From the NCBI RefSeq assembly GCF_003254395.2, contig NC_037645.1, positions 930,001 through 994,000 on the forward strand: 64,000 bases of DNA, read 5' to 3'. Positions 49,421 through 60,405 of this stretch are shown piece by piece. Numbering within the stretch: the first letter of the stretch is position 1; every line of letters starts with the position of its first letter. The notes under the pieces are model-generated. The model was not told the DNA's origin. It saw only the letters and a program-made list of their open reading frames with translations, and ran no database searches. The translations under genes were made by a program, and so were the position numbers. This DNA comes from Apis mellifera. Taxonomy: Eukaryota; Arthropoda; Insecta; Hymenoptera; Apidae.

Positions 49421-51850
49421 CTACTTAGACGTTGGAGCAGCCGGCTGGTGCTGCCCCGCCATCCCCAGTCTTGGTTGCGAGGAAGCAAGTAATTCTTTAT
49501 AGTATGCACTAAATTCCGGCGGTAAAAACGACGTTGCAGCCGTGGGCGGAATCGGCGGGGGGAATAAACCATTGTAGAACGCGGAATAGTACATGGGGTC
49601 TAAAATCGGTAGGAACTTGCCGGGCGTATTTGGCAGTTGCGGAAGGTAAGCTGGATTGTTTTGCGGCACTGCAGGTACGAAACCAGAAGGTATACTTGGA
49701 ACACTGTGTCTTCTTCCAGCTTCGGTTTGCCTTGGTTCCTGTTGTTGTTGTTGCTGTTGCTGCTGCTGCTGTTGTTGCTGCTGCTGCTGCTGATGTTGTT
49801 GTTGAGCGATTGTCAACGATTTATCGCCCTCGCTGATCCGACGTTGTTGCTGCTGCTGCTGATGTTGGTGATGTTGTTGATGCTGATGCTGTTGATGTTG
49901 ATGAGGATGCGGATGTAGATGTTGATGCTGTTGATGAAGATGTTGTTGATGCTGCTGCTGTTGGTGGTGTTGTTGATGATGCTGCTGATGATGTTGATGC
50001 TGGTGATGATGATGCTGCTGCTGTTGCTGCTCCTTACCGCCTATCTCCACGTTTTTTCTCCTATCGATCGTATTTTGTTGTTGGATCGTGGCCATCCTGG
50101 TATAATTTCCACTATTTAGATGATTTAGATTAGGTACATTCGGTATAACAGGATGACTCGGTTTCCTAGGTGTATAAGGTGAAATTGGTTCACTCCTTGT
50201 CATATACTTGCCGTTCAATTGATGTTGCCTTCTTTGCGTTATAGGTATCGCGCTGGTATTTCTAGACGGGCTCGGCACGCGGACAGGAGCCGGTGTACTT
50301 AGGTGATTAACCTTTTGCTTAGGATTTACGATAGTAATTTCTAAATTGTTCGAAGCCATGGTTCGACTGTCGAGTACGTTCTGATAACCGGGGAAGTTGC
50401 CCCGTTTCGAACAATCCGTTGGTTTTTCTTTGATAAGCGTGGACGAGTTCCTCATCTCCAAGTTTAATGGATTAGGCCTCGGCACTACAGGTACTTTCAC
50501 TATTTCTAAGCTCGGCCTCGGGTACGTCGGCTTGTTGGATTTCTGTGTCAAGTCGAGAACCCCGCCGTAAACGGGATCGTTATTACTGTACATCGGATGC
50601 GGTTGCAAACGATGATGCAGCGAGGGACGATACTTTGGAGGGATAGGAATTTCTTTTGGATCTCCGTAAACCGTCTTTTCGTTGTGTGCGAATATCGACC
50701 TCGACTGTGTCACCTTGGGCGGGAATAATATCCTACCGTTGGGGACAGTTGGCGGCACGAAACGATGATTTGCTTGATGCAACCCCGACGAAGGGGGTGG
50801 CGGCACGTTTGCGTTGGCGTACAATTGTAGCAACGCGGCGTTATTAGAAGTGCCAAGATTTATCACACGACTGTTCACCATATTGTTGTTGTTCATCGCG
50901 ATATTGTTGTTGTTATTATTGTTGTTATTATTGTTGTAATGAGCGGGATGTTGCTTCGTCGGCGTTGGCAACCTCGCTTGATGATGATGATGATGATGCT
51001 GCTGTTGCTGCTGCTGATGCTCTTGAGGGGACGACAACATATGCCCTATGTCAGGCGTCACGGTGACGGAAATCAACTTGGGAATGGAGTTGGGCGTGAC
51101 TGGAAGAGGATACGATATCGGTGGCTTTTCCTCCGATTTCATCGTTGCTGGCGCGGGTGAGTTGTTGTTGTTGTTGTTGTTGTTGTTATTGTTGTTGTTG
51201 TTTTGGATAACGCTCGGTCGCGTGTCCAAGTCGACGGCAGTGACCTCGAGCCCACCCTCGCGGAGTATCTCAAGTTTGCGCTTCTTGAAGCTGGGAATGA
51301 TTATTTTATCCCTACTCGTGTCGCTCTCCGTTTCAAGATCGATCACCTCCGGCGATCTAGGGGGCACTATTGCCTTCTCGGCGAAAATTGACTTCTCACC
51401 GAACAACGGTATGTTCTCCTTTCCCTGCGCCAGCAAGCTGGTCTGCTTGGGATCTAATTTGATCTCTTTCATATCCTTCTCGGGCGGTGGCGTCAACGTG
51501 ACGACCGTAGAGGCGTTCGTCACCACTGTGGTTACCGGAAGACCCGGTGGCGAACACGACGGTGGAACTTGTTGCGATATAAGGGGGCTACTGTTCAACT
51601 GTCTCTCCAACACGCTTTGACCTCCAGTGCCATTCGTGGGCGTGGTGGAAGGTGTGCTGCTAGGCGTTGAGATTGATGTGTTAGAAGATGGTGGCGGACT
51701 TGGCAGTTGGCTGGTTTGCTGGCTGGGCGACGGTGTACTATTGGCAATCATGGTGTTCAACGATTTCAGACGTTCCGGTTTCACTCTTACGCTACGTAGA
51801 GACGATGTCTTTCCAGTCTCTGTTTTCGGCTTTTCGTTCGACAGGAACGG
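49421..51850 (-). CDS. ARID5B: ARID5 exon E: long low-complexity C-terminal exon
   Basis: This last coding exon has 809 codons plus TAG (49423-49421) and follows acceptor TTTTGTAG. It carries a Ser/Thr/Pro region, a SUMO-interaction-like motif PEVIDLETESD (about residues 541-552), a basic cluster FKKRKLEI (about 560-568) suggesting a nuclear signal, Asn tracts (about 591-606 and 679-698), a Gln/His tract (about 651-666), a DLT motif in GGVLDLTQKS (about 806) resembling weak CtBP-binding sites, a His/Gln block (about 981-1044) and a pure Gln run (about 1058-1079). The C-terminus is again complex (DPMYYSAFYNGLFPPP, PEFSAYYKELLASSQPRLG) and may be a conserved short segment. The tail is intrinsically disordered by composition. 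Confidence 0.92.
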   Translation of the reverse strand, partial: PFLSNEKPKTETGKTSSLRSVRVKPERLKSLNTMIANSTPSPSQQTSQLPSPPPSSNTSISTPSSTPSTTPTNGTGGQSVLERQLNSSPLISQQVPPSCSPPGLPVTTVVTNASTVVTLTPPPEKDMKEIKLDPKQTSLLAQGKENIPLFGEKSIFAEKAIVPPRSPEVIDLETESDTSRDKIIIPSFKKRKLEILREGGLEVTAVDLDTRPSVIQNNNNNNNNNNNNNNSPAPATMKSEEKPPISYPLPVTPNSIPKLISVTVTPDIGHMLSSPQEHQQQQQQHHHHHHQARLPTPTKQHPAHYNNNNNNNNNNNIAMNNNNMVNSRVINLGTSNNAALLQLYANANVPPPPSSGLHQANHRFVPPTVPNGRILFPPKVTQSRSIFAHNEKTVYGDPKEIPIPPKYRPSLHHRLQPHPMYSNNDPVYGGVLDLTQKSNKPTYPRPSLEIVKVPVVPRPNPLNLEMRNSSTLIKEKPTDCSKRGNFPGYQNVLDSRTMASNNLEITIVNPKQKVNHLSTPAPVRVPSPSRNTSAIPITQRRQHQLNGKYMTRSEPISPYTPRKPSHPVIPNVPNLNHLNSGNYTRMATIQQQNTIDRRKNVEIGGKEQQQQQHHHHQHQHHQQHHQQHHQQQQHQQHLHQQHQHLHPHPHQHQQHQHQQHHQHQQQQQQRRISEGDKSLTIAQQQHQQQQQQQQQQQQQQQQQQEPRQTEAGRRHSVPSIPSGFVPAVPQNNPAYLPQLPNTPGKFLPILDPMYYSAFYNGLFPPPIPPTAATSFLPPEFSAYYKELLASSQPRLGMAGQHQPAAPTSK

Positions 51851-54800
51851 CTACAAAATTATTTATAAATAAATAATAAGTTACACACAAGAATGATATG
51901 ATAAATAAAATGGATGTTGTGGACGATACGTACAGCTGTCGATACGATTGATTGTAAGGGAGGGCTTGCAGTGGTAAGACTCGTTTCTACAGGGGGAGGC
52001 GTATCCGATGGATACGAATCGTTCGTTTCTTGCTTAATGTCCTCGGATTCTTCGGATACGCTGCTACTTTTACTTCGTCTTCCGTGCGTCAGTCTAATTT
52101 TTTCTTCCTCGCCTCTTTGATACCTCTCGTACGGTAACAATAACCTGTTCGATAAACGACAGACTCTATTATCTCCTATTTCACTCCAGATCCAGATTCT
52201 TTTCATTTTCGTACACTTTACCTTTCGTAATGCCGTCGAGTGATAGTCGCTGCGCTGGTGGATCCCGTATTACCACCTATATCGTCGTAGATATTCTTCC
52301 ACAGCCGGCCAGCGCTGACGGAATCGTAACCGCCAAGCATTTGCACTTTCGTATAAAACAGGAAGAGATCGACTGGAAGGAAAAAAAAGGATCTAGATTA
52401 GGTCTCTCGTATTTTAGTTTCGCTGAATTATTTATATCGTACGTAAGAATATTGTCAAAAAAGGAAACACTGCTGTAGATCAGCTTCGAACAGTACCAAT
52501 CACTGTTTTTTTTTTTTTTTTTTTTTTAATTTAATTCAACAACACATGGATCGGCCATTTACGGTGTGAATGAAAATACATGAGGAATTAAAAGATATAA
52601 TTATCGTACAAATTTCCGCCAATTGTGGAAAAAAAAAAAAAAGACGTCACACAGATACTGACTCTGCCTGTAGCCCAGCAGTGGCATCTTTCCGACAGGC
52701 GTACCCCGCGAGTTCATGAAATTCTGCACGTCCGCTATGAATTTCTTTTCCTCCGCGCTGGTCTTCCGCTCGCTTCGCCGTACTACCGACGAAGGTGGCC
52801 TACCAACGCTCGGTACCATAACGTTCGAACTCGCCGGGGCACTTTTCGACGTGGACGCAACGGAAGCTTCACTTTCATTACTCGATTCACCGGGCGATGC
52901 GCTGCGCTTTTTGCGTTTCCTCCTCGGCCTTCCTTTCAATTTCGGTGCTGAAAAATATTTCACTTTGCTTTCAATCTCGAAACGAAGATAAAACGTAAAT
53001 GTAAAAAAATAGATTTTCTGTATTGACGAGAAACGAGTATATACGTTCGATATAAATATAATAATAATAATAATAAAATGATAGTTAATATTAGGATTAA
53101 ATAACGAGATGTTATCGTCTTATACGATTTTATTTTTCATTGTATCTAAAAGATTTTCAATACGATAACATTTTTTCCAAATTTATTTTAACGATCGAAA
53201 AATGACTCTACGAAAAAATATCATTTTTCGTTAAATATCATGGTTGTTTTCGTTGTCCGATGTTAAATTTTTAAAAAATTAAAACGAATAAATCAATATA
53301 ATAAATTGTACATACGTATTTTATATTCTATTAATTAATATAAATCATTAATTAATAAATCATAACATGTATTAATGTAATGATTTAATAATTAAATGAT
53401 TAAAAAATTAATTTCGAAATATAAAAATTGTTATTCGTAAATTACAATTTATACATTTACATTCGTATTCTTTACATTATTATTAAGCAATTGGTTGAAT
53501 TATAGTCGTAATTATCATACTAAACACCCAACGATCTAATAAAAGTTAAAACATTCTTGATTTTTAATCACTAGAATTTTTACATCACTAATTTTTAAAT
53601 TTATTTAACATTTATCACATAATATTTATCATACAATGCAGGTTAATACAGAATTATGTATCATTTCTACTTTAACTTCCAAATCTATTCCACGTGCACG
53701 TGTCACCACATTTCAATATAAATCCCGCCCGAAAAGTTAACCAACAATTCTTCCTTTGTACGAAGCATAAAAATAGAATACCTACCAACCAGTTTAAAAT
53801 ACACGATCTTATTTTCTTGTATTTTCATTACTATGGACATTGTGTTTTGTATCAAAATAAAGATTTAGCAAATGAATCGATAAACGATTCATACGTCACA
53901 TTACACTATCTCACATTCACTATTAAAATTTTTATAAATCCTGACACATCGAATTATGTACATATTTGAAGACGGATGTATATATGTTAATAGAAGTGTT
54001 AATATGCTTTGTCATCGTTATAGTTACAAAATATTTTTCCAATGAAGAAACACAACCTTATATTAACGTTCTTCCCGCTAACCTTACCCGATACGTGTTC
54101 TATTGTTTTTTAAATGGCTCTCTAGACTATGCAATGTAATTGTATGTTGCGACCACATGCTAATCTCGGTCGGTAAATAATAAAAATATCTAATAATTAA
54201 TTAATTGATTAATTAATGATTATTAATATATCGTATAAAAAAATACTTAATATTTAATTATATATTAAACAAATATTTTACGCAACAAATTACGAAAAAA
54301 GTATTTTCATAAATATTTATTTTGATTAAATCTGTTTTACCAAGTTACTTTCTACTTCTATTTCGTCATCGACGCAAAAAGAGATATAAATTTCAGTTGG
54401 TAACCTAACCTACCTAAATGATTGCAGAGGAGCTCGTGAGTTTCAAGATCCGGATAGTCAAAGGTATCTCTACAGAAGAGTATCCTTGTACCCGGTGTGG
54501 CGGTGAATCCACCCAGTGCGGCTGCTATGGACGAGCAAAGCCAGGACGGTTCGGCGCCTTCGAGCCTACGTAAGAGTGCTCGATATCGGCAATACCTGGG
54601 ATACGAGAGCACCACCACTTTCGTTTGAGAACTATAGTCCGATTTTCGCGTGTTGTGATTGCTTTCGTACTCCTTCTGTTGCTTATCGACGTCCGAAAAA
54701 TCAATGCCAGGATCGGTGAGCACCTGCGGTTGAGGTATCTCATACCTTAACGGGCTATTCTCCGGAGACGACGTTGGGGTCGGTGGGTAAGATACTTCCC

Positions 54801-54891
54801 GACCCCATGACCATTCCAATGCAGGCGATAACCACGTAACGAGATCATGAACACGCACCACGACCTTTTCAGATATTGTCAGCACTTCGTC
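49421..54891 (-). CDS. ARID5B: ARID5-family AT-rich interaction domain regulator (5' incomplete, 5 visible exons)
   Basis: Spliced gene read as 54891-54414, 52947-52663, 52372-52222, 52144-51934 and 51850-49421, giving 1184 residues and a TAG stop. All four junctions are GT-AG and keep frame. Order: end of the conserved N-terminal module (1-159) with a YPRYCRYR motif and an ILFCRDTFDYP motif that match vertebrate ARID5B; a GRP AT-hook-like basic stretch (about 161-174); a complete ARID domain (about 225-310) with GTPVGKMPLLGYRQ, MLGGYDSV, LWKNIYDDIGG, GSTSAAT and RRHYERLLLPYERY; then a Ser/Pro/Gln/His/Asn-rich tail. In vertebrates ARID5B is a nuclear AT-rich-DNA binder and a partner of the PHF2 demethylase; the same role here is inferred. 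Exons for the first roughly 90 residues of the family are missing from the visible part. Family call is firm; 5B over 5A is less sure. Confidence 0.92.
51934..52144 (-). CDS. ARID5B: ARID5 exon D: end of ARID and acidic/Ser linker
   Basis: A 211-nt exon; its first base completes the Arg codon of HYER, followed by LLLPYERYQRGEEEKIRL, the ARID C-terminal helix seen in ARID5 proteins as LILPYERFIKGEED. The rest is a Ser/Glu-rich linker (SKSSSVSEESEDIKQE) and a Pro/Thr-rich stretch. It ends in phase 0 at ACAGCT before GTACGT. The 77-nt and 83-nt flanking introns are typical of compact insect introns. Confidence 0.9.
52222..52372 (-). CDS. ARID5B: ARID5 exon C: ARID core
   Basis: This 151-nt exon sits between acceptor TTCCAG (up to 52373) and donor GTAAAG (from 52221). 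It reads DLFLFYTKVQMLGGYDSV, then GRLWKNIYDDIGGNTG and STSAATITRRHYE. This is the helix-turn-helix core of the ARID fold, including the LGGY turn, the LW..IYDD helix and the family-typical GSTSAAT loop. It has 49 full codons plus split codons at both ends. It is separated from exon B by 290 nt and from exon D by only 77 nt. Confidence 0.93.
52663..52947 (-). CDS. ARID5B: ARID5 exon B: AT-hook-like basic stretch and ARID start
   Basis: A 285-nt exon after acceptor TTTTTCAG; its first two bases complete an Ala codon begun by exon A, giving HLAPKLKGRPRRKRKKR, close to the vertebrate FAPNLKGRPRKKK. The basic GRP stretch is a likely nuclear localisation and minor-groove contact. A Ser-rich linker follows, then the first ARID helix and loop (EEKKFIADVQNFMNSRGTP, KMPLLGYRQ). 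The exon ends CAGA before GTCAGT, leaving one base that completes an Ile codon in exon C. The donor is not perfect consensus, but phase and homology fix it. Confidence 0.92.
52948..54413 (-). other. ARID5 intron between exons A and B
   Basis: A 1466-nt AT-rich intron from GTAGGT to TTTTTCAG. No internal exon is needed, since the joined codons already match the family sequence without a gap. Confidence 0.85.
54414..54891 (-). CDS. ARID5B: ARID5 exon A: N-terminal conserved region
   Basis: This is a 478-nt coding exon. It follows an acceptor ending TTGCAG (54897-54892) and starts in phase 0 with DEVLTISEKVVVRVHDLV. It ends CATTTAG before a GTAGGT donor (54413), in phase 1. The start aligns with the vertebrate ARID5B segment DEVIAVSEKVIVKLEDLV, which I take to be the end of a BAH-like module. 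Residues DPGIDFSDV, VVLSYPRYCRYRALLRRLEG and RILFCRDTFDYPDLE are further family matches. The middle (about residues 33-55) is Pro/Ser-rich and unlike vertebrates. There is no initiator ATG, so this is an internal exon. Confidence 0.92.
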
Positions 54892-57800
54892 CTGCAATCA
54901 GATAAGTATTTTTTTTTGTTTTATTTTTCATGTCGATATTTTTTTTCTACAAATATATTATATTTTTTACGTATCCGATAAAAAAAATTTTTTAAAAAAG
55001 AATAATTTTTAAAATGGATAAATTATAAAATGACTTTTCGAATCGAAATGACTTGTTTTATCATGGATAAAAATAATCGCGTAATAATTTTTGTCGAATA
55101 TGAATTGTTATCCGCGTCATATGTCACTAACTTATCATTTAAGCAATCTTCTTTCTCACAACTAAATCTTTTCTTTAAAGTTTTTACAGATTTTATAAAT
55201 ACATACCTATCTCTTTGCAAAACTTTCGTACGTGTATTATATTTTTAAAAGTAGAACAAAAAGTCGTCGACATGTTTTATCATGATTTATTATCTTTCTC
55301 AAAATGCAACTGTTCTTTATTTTTTCTTTAAAATTTCGTATATTAAAATAATATTTCTAATATTGTTAATTAAATTACAGGTTAAATTGAAAATAAGATA
55401 TTGAGAAGAAGAAAAATAAGCTAGAAGATAATCAATTTCAACTTTGAAGATTTTCTATTGACTCAGGAGGAAGTAGGTATCTTTCTTACCAGTCTGTTCC
55501 ATTTTCGATATTATTTTACCGACCTTTCATCGACAGGTGGAGACACGGTCAAGTCTCAGCGCTACTTAAACTCGTAATCCGACCCATCCTCCACGTACAT
55601 AGATCTACTTGTCGTGTATAAAGCTAAAATACCTATGTGCTCGTTATGTATACACATAATCCAGCCAACGTAACTCGTGGTTTATGTTGTACCTCGAGTG
55701 CATCGTTACCTACTCCGCTTCAGCGATAATTTAATTGTCCGTTGATGCCAGCGGCGACGTCATTTTCACAAAGTTTGACCTAACTTTTGGACCTGGTGAT
55801 TTGTGGAATTTAATTCAACTGTAAGTTATTGCTTCCCATTAAAATTTAAAACGTGGAAGAATGGAATTAAAAAAAAAAATAAAAATTCCTCAAATTCCAA
55901 ATAGAATAAAAATAATAATAATTTTAACAATGTATGATGGACAGTAATAAATGCAATTTGCGCATTTCGTTTATCTCGAAGATCGAATAATGCTCCGTAA
56001 TGAGTCATACCAAACATTGGCGTGAAATTTATTACTGGGACGTTGAACGTGCATAAATCAACTGAAGAAATGTAAACACGCGGTATGCTAAGTATTAGCA
56101 CTCTTTTCATCGGTTCTCGACCTTTGGGCAAAGATACGAGGTGGAAGCTCAAGAACAACAAAAAAAAGAGGGAATAAAAACTCGATCGTTTAACAAATTC
56201 GAGGTACAAAACAATCGGAATACAAAGGTAATTCATTTATATAAATACGAAATATATTGTTATTATTTATTTAATTAACATCAACCAAGCTCGTCCACGA
56301 TGTTTCTCCGCAATTAGCTTATATAACTGGAAGATTCGTTAGTGGCAAATCGAATCGTCCGGAAAGAATTGAGATTCAACGAGGGGCAATTGTGAGATGC
56401 ACTTGAACCGGTGGCTCTGCGAGTAAATCCGTTAACCCGCGGCGAAAAGAGCCTTGAGCCAAGTAAAATGGCCGGGTTTTAACCCCTTGCACTTCAACTG
56501 CCAGTCGAGTTAGCTATAAAATGTTGAACGTTTCAATGGAACTAAATTTGATATAATATTTTTCTTCTTCATCTCGATACGGAAGAGAATAGATTTTATT
56601 ACTTATCTATTTGTATAAATAATCTTTTTATTCAATCATCATAATGGAAACAAAAGTTAAATTCATTTTATTTATCTATTAATTAACAACATTCTATTTA
56701 ATTTGTTTTATAGCTTATATTTTCATCTTTTAACTCCGTGCTCATCCATGCCCTCCTTCAATCCTCCGCCACTTCTTCTTTTACTCCTCTTTTTCTTTTT
56801 TTCCTTTCTCGTCCCTCGTTTACATCCCATTCTCGATCTTTTCTTTTCCCATCTTTATATCTCTTCTTCTTTTGGCTTTCATTGCCTCTTCTCTCTTTTT
56901 TCTCTCCTCATCTTTAGTCACTTATTTGCTCCCCTGTTTGTACAATCTTTCCTTTGCTACCTTCTTACTTTACTTACTCGTTCCCTCTTCTCTGTTACAC
57001 AAAATTAATTTATCGATGGCGTTAATAGTCGTTTAATATTTTCGAATCATTAAATTCACGAATGTAAAAATGAATTTTCTAATTTTTCCAATAATTGCAT
57101 AAACCTAATTGAAAGAATATATCACTGTTAATACGTTTGCCAGTTGGATTTTCTTTCCCTCTCTCCTCTATCAGTCACGTACGTGCTCTCCCATTCTCAG
57201 TTTCAGGGAAAATCTTTCTCTTTTCTTCTCTCCTCTCGTTGACTCTCTTTCTCCTTCTCTCTCTCTCCTGTTTTCCACCCTTCGAGCACGACTCTGAAAA
57301 CAAACCTTCCGTCTTAATCGCAGGGACACGCGAAAAACGATGAAGAAGAATTGTGTAACCGAGAGGTAGCACGCGTAGCACAAAGAAAAATCATCCGACA
57401 CGAGCATTTCCCCCTTTGTCCTCCGCTCGTCTCTTCCATGTATTTATTGCCTGTGATTTCCTCCACGGGGTTCCCTCCACTTGGTTCTATTGACTTTTCG
57501 GACTCCCACTTGCCCCCTTATTGCTCTTCTTCACCCCCTATTGATTTCGTTAACACGGAGATATCGTTTTAATTAAACTCCCTCCTCTCCTCTCCTCTCT
57601 TGCATAGTTTTTGCCTCGACAATTCCTTGCTTGGCAGGCTTATAAACGTTTGTCACAAGGCACACGAGGAATTACGGCTGATTATTCGCGTATTATATTC
57701 GGTGGTTCGTTGTTCCAGGAGGCAGTAACGGGAGTAAACCGTGGCAACTTTGTAATCACGTTAAACCTGGTAGTGAAACTGATGGCAGGAGTTCAACTCG

Positions 57801-60382
57801 CAACTCGATTCTATTTAAATATTTAAATGTAGTTTTAAACTTGTCCCGCCCAAACGAAGTTTCCGCCAAATTGGTAATCTCTTACTTTTCAATCGTCTTC
57901 CAGGCCGAGCACTTACGCGAAACGCAATTAGCCGAGTGTAAATTTTGGATAACGGGGGTGAGGCTCGATCAAAGATTTTCCAGATGCTGATGAAATGATT
58001 ATCGATCGATTCGATGGAAAATGATTTAAAATGATATAAAATTCACGATTCTTCGAAAGATCTTTTTTTTTTTTTTAATTTTCGTACATTATTGATATTA
58101 TTTTACGTATGTATGTATCAATTTATATTTCGAGAGGATTTATTAAAATTTTATTAAATCAAAAATTTCAGATACCGGGATATAATGGTTAAAATATAAC
58201 CGTTCCGAGCTCGCATGTACAAATATTATAAATTTCGCCTATGATCCATTTGAATGTTTAATGGAAATAAATGCGGGAGGACGTGATTTCTGGACAAAAG
58301 GATTAAGTTACGGTATTATTAATAGGTCAATGGCTGATGTTTCGATAAATCTCGTCGTGTTGGAAATGTTCAAAAGGTACGTATATTTTAAATTATTTCA
58401 AATTAAGGGGTGAGATGTGCAGTTGCAAAATTCGATCTAACAAAGCGAACGTATTGTTTGAGGGGATGGGTAAACTTTTTAAGGAAGGAAGGAGGGAATA
58501 CCAAGGAAATTACACTCCTTGGGAGGAGTAGTTTATAGTATCTTGAAATATTAAAATATCTTCTCTGGTGAGAAACAGCCGTGGGTCCATGACTTTCCTT
58601 CCACCAACTCTTTATTACACCTTCATGTTTATTCGTCGTCGAAATAAGATCATACACCCAAGGAGAGGTAAAAGAAATATTAGAAAGAGTGGTAAGTAAC
58701 CATTGATCAAAACAAATCCATTTCGCTTGTGGACAAAGCAATAATTGAAAGAAACATTAACACCTTTGAAATTTGATTAACATTTTGCATTTAAAAGATG
58801 GAAGCGAGACTCCACCATGCTTAGAAGCCATTCCCCTTGACTGCACACATCCGAGATGTGTATCTGGAAGAGGGAGAGCCAGGAAGAGTCGACCATTACT
58901 GGAAGGGTGAGAGACAAGGTGGGATTAAAGGGGTCAAAGGGGAGAAAGAGACGGTATGAGTGTATCCTGGGGTGGAGGTGTAACAGAGAGAGCGATGCAC
59001 ATGTGCAGGGACAACAATGTGCCAGAAGATAGTGCAATAGTTGGCACAGATACAGGCACAGATTTAACCCTAAACTCGTGACACGGACAGTGTGCATGGA
59101 ATCACGTGGAAATGTATTCAAACGTTGCTATGGGGATTTCGCTGCCACCCTAAACACACCGATAACCCATCAATTTCAGCGAAATCGGACGACCCGGCAA
59201 ACTGTAATATCCGATCATGTTTCTATTCGTATTAATCCATTCTTCTTCTCCAATTTTATTCGTGAATAATAGCCCGATATTATCGTAGTTGAAATATCAT
59301 CTCTGCTCACGGACAGATACATAATTGTTGCACGAATGTATTCGATTAAAATTTTTATCGCGCCAATACTTGTATTTTATCGATTTACGAAACGATAAAA
59401 AGAGGAGAATCGAAGGGAATATTGATCGTGGAAAATTGTTCTTCTTTGCCGGTTGGAAGAGAATTGACAAAAGTTGTTTTTATCGGGAGCTATTTCGATT
59501 GGCACGGTGAAAAATTCAATTCTATTATTGGCGGATAAAACGTGTTATAACAATATTTTGGCAACATCCGTCAAACAGATTTTTGTCTCGTTTCGCGATT
59601 TCGAACGGTTATTAAAAGACTGGATAGATTAATTCAATTCTTGGCTGGGATTAACAACAATAGGGGACGGGATGAAAAGGGTTCACAGTTAACTGCTAAA
59701 TCAGCGAAAAGATAGGGTAGACGATTCGAGAAGAATGTTTTATGGCAAGCGTCCAAATGATGTTTGTAGCTCGACAAGGAATTGTTAATGAATTTGTAGC
59801 GGGTGTAAAAAGGTTTCTATTGCTCTCCTTTTACGAATTATTTGATCAATAACCAATAATCGATTTTAGATTTTTTTTTTTTTTTCGTAATTTATTATTT
59901 ACGGGTAGAAAAGATAATCGTGTTAGGCGAAATTTCAAAATTTATATCTGATATCTATGCTTTTTTATCGAAATCTATTTTACACGTGGCGAGCGTTAAA
60001 TTATTTTTATATCGCTCCATCGTCCGATTATTGCCACGAGATTCGACATAAATTTCGCATTACTATTCATAAATTATTTGTAACTCTGAATTCAATTAAA
60101 TTTTACAGCAAAAGTCATCCCGTGGCGGGGCAGAAATTGTCCACCCGTTTTGATTAATTTGACCGGCAAAAAATAATAAATAACTCTCGAAATTGTTTTA
60201 CCGCGCGTATTAATTTTAACCGGGCGCGCGATCAATAATGTATGTTGTTCGATTTGTTTATTTCGAGAGCACATCGAAACGCGCGCATCGTTTTAATAAC
60301 GATATCGGTACGACACGAAACAGGGCCCTTTAATACTTTTCCGTGTAATGCGACTCATACCCACGTCCATTTACCGACGAAA

Positions 60383-60405
60383 TTTATTACATTAAATGTA
60401 ATAAA
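60383..60405. repeat. Perfect 11-bp palindrome
   Basis: TTTATTACATT, A, AATGTAATAAA. AT-rich inverted repeat in non-coding DNA. Confidence 0.55.

Noticed and set aside
49534..50119. Leucine/methionine-rich plus-strand frames opposite the ARID5 tail
   Set aside because: They are antisense readings of CAG/CAT repeats that encode Gln/His in the ARID5 exon.
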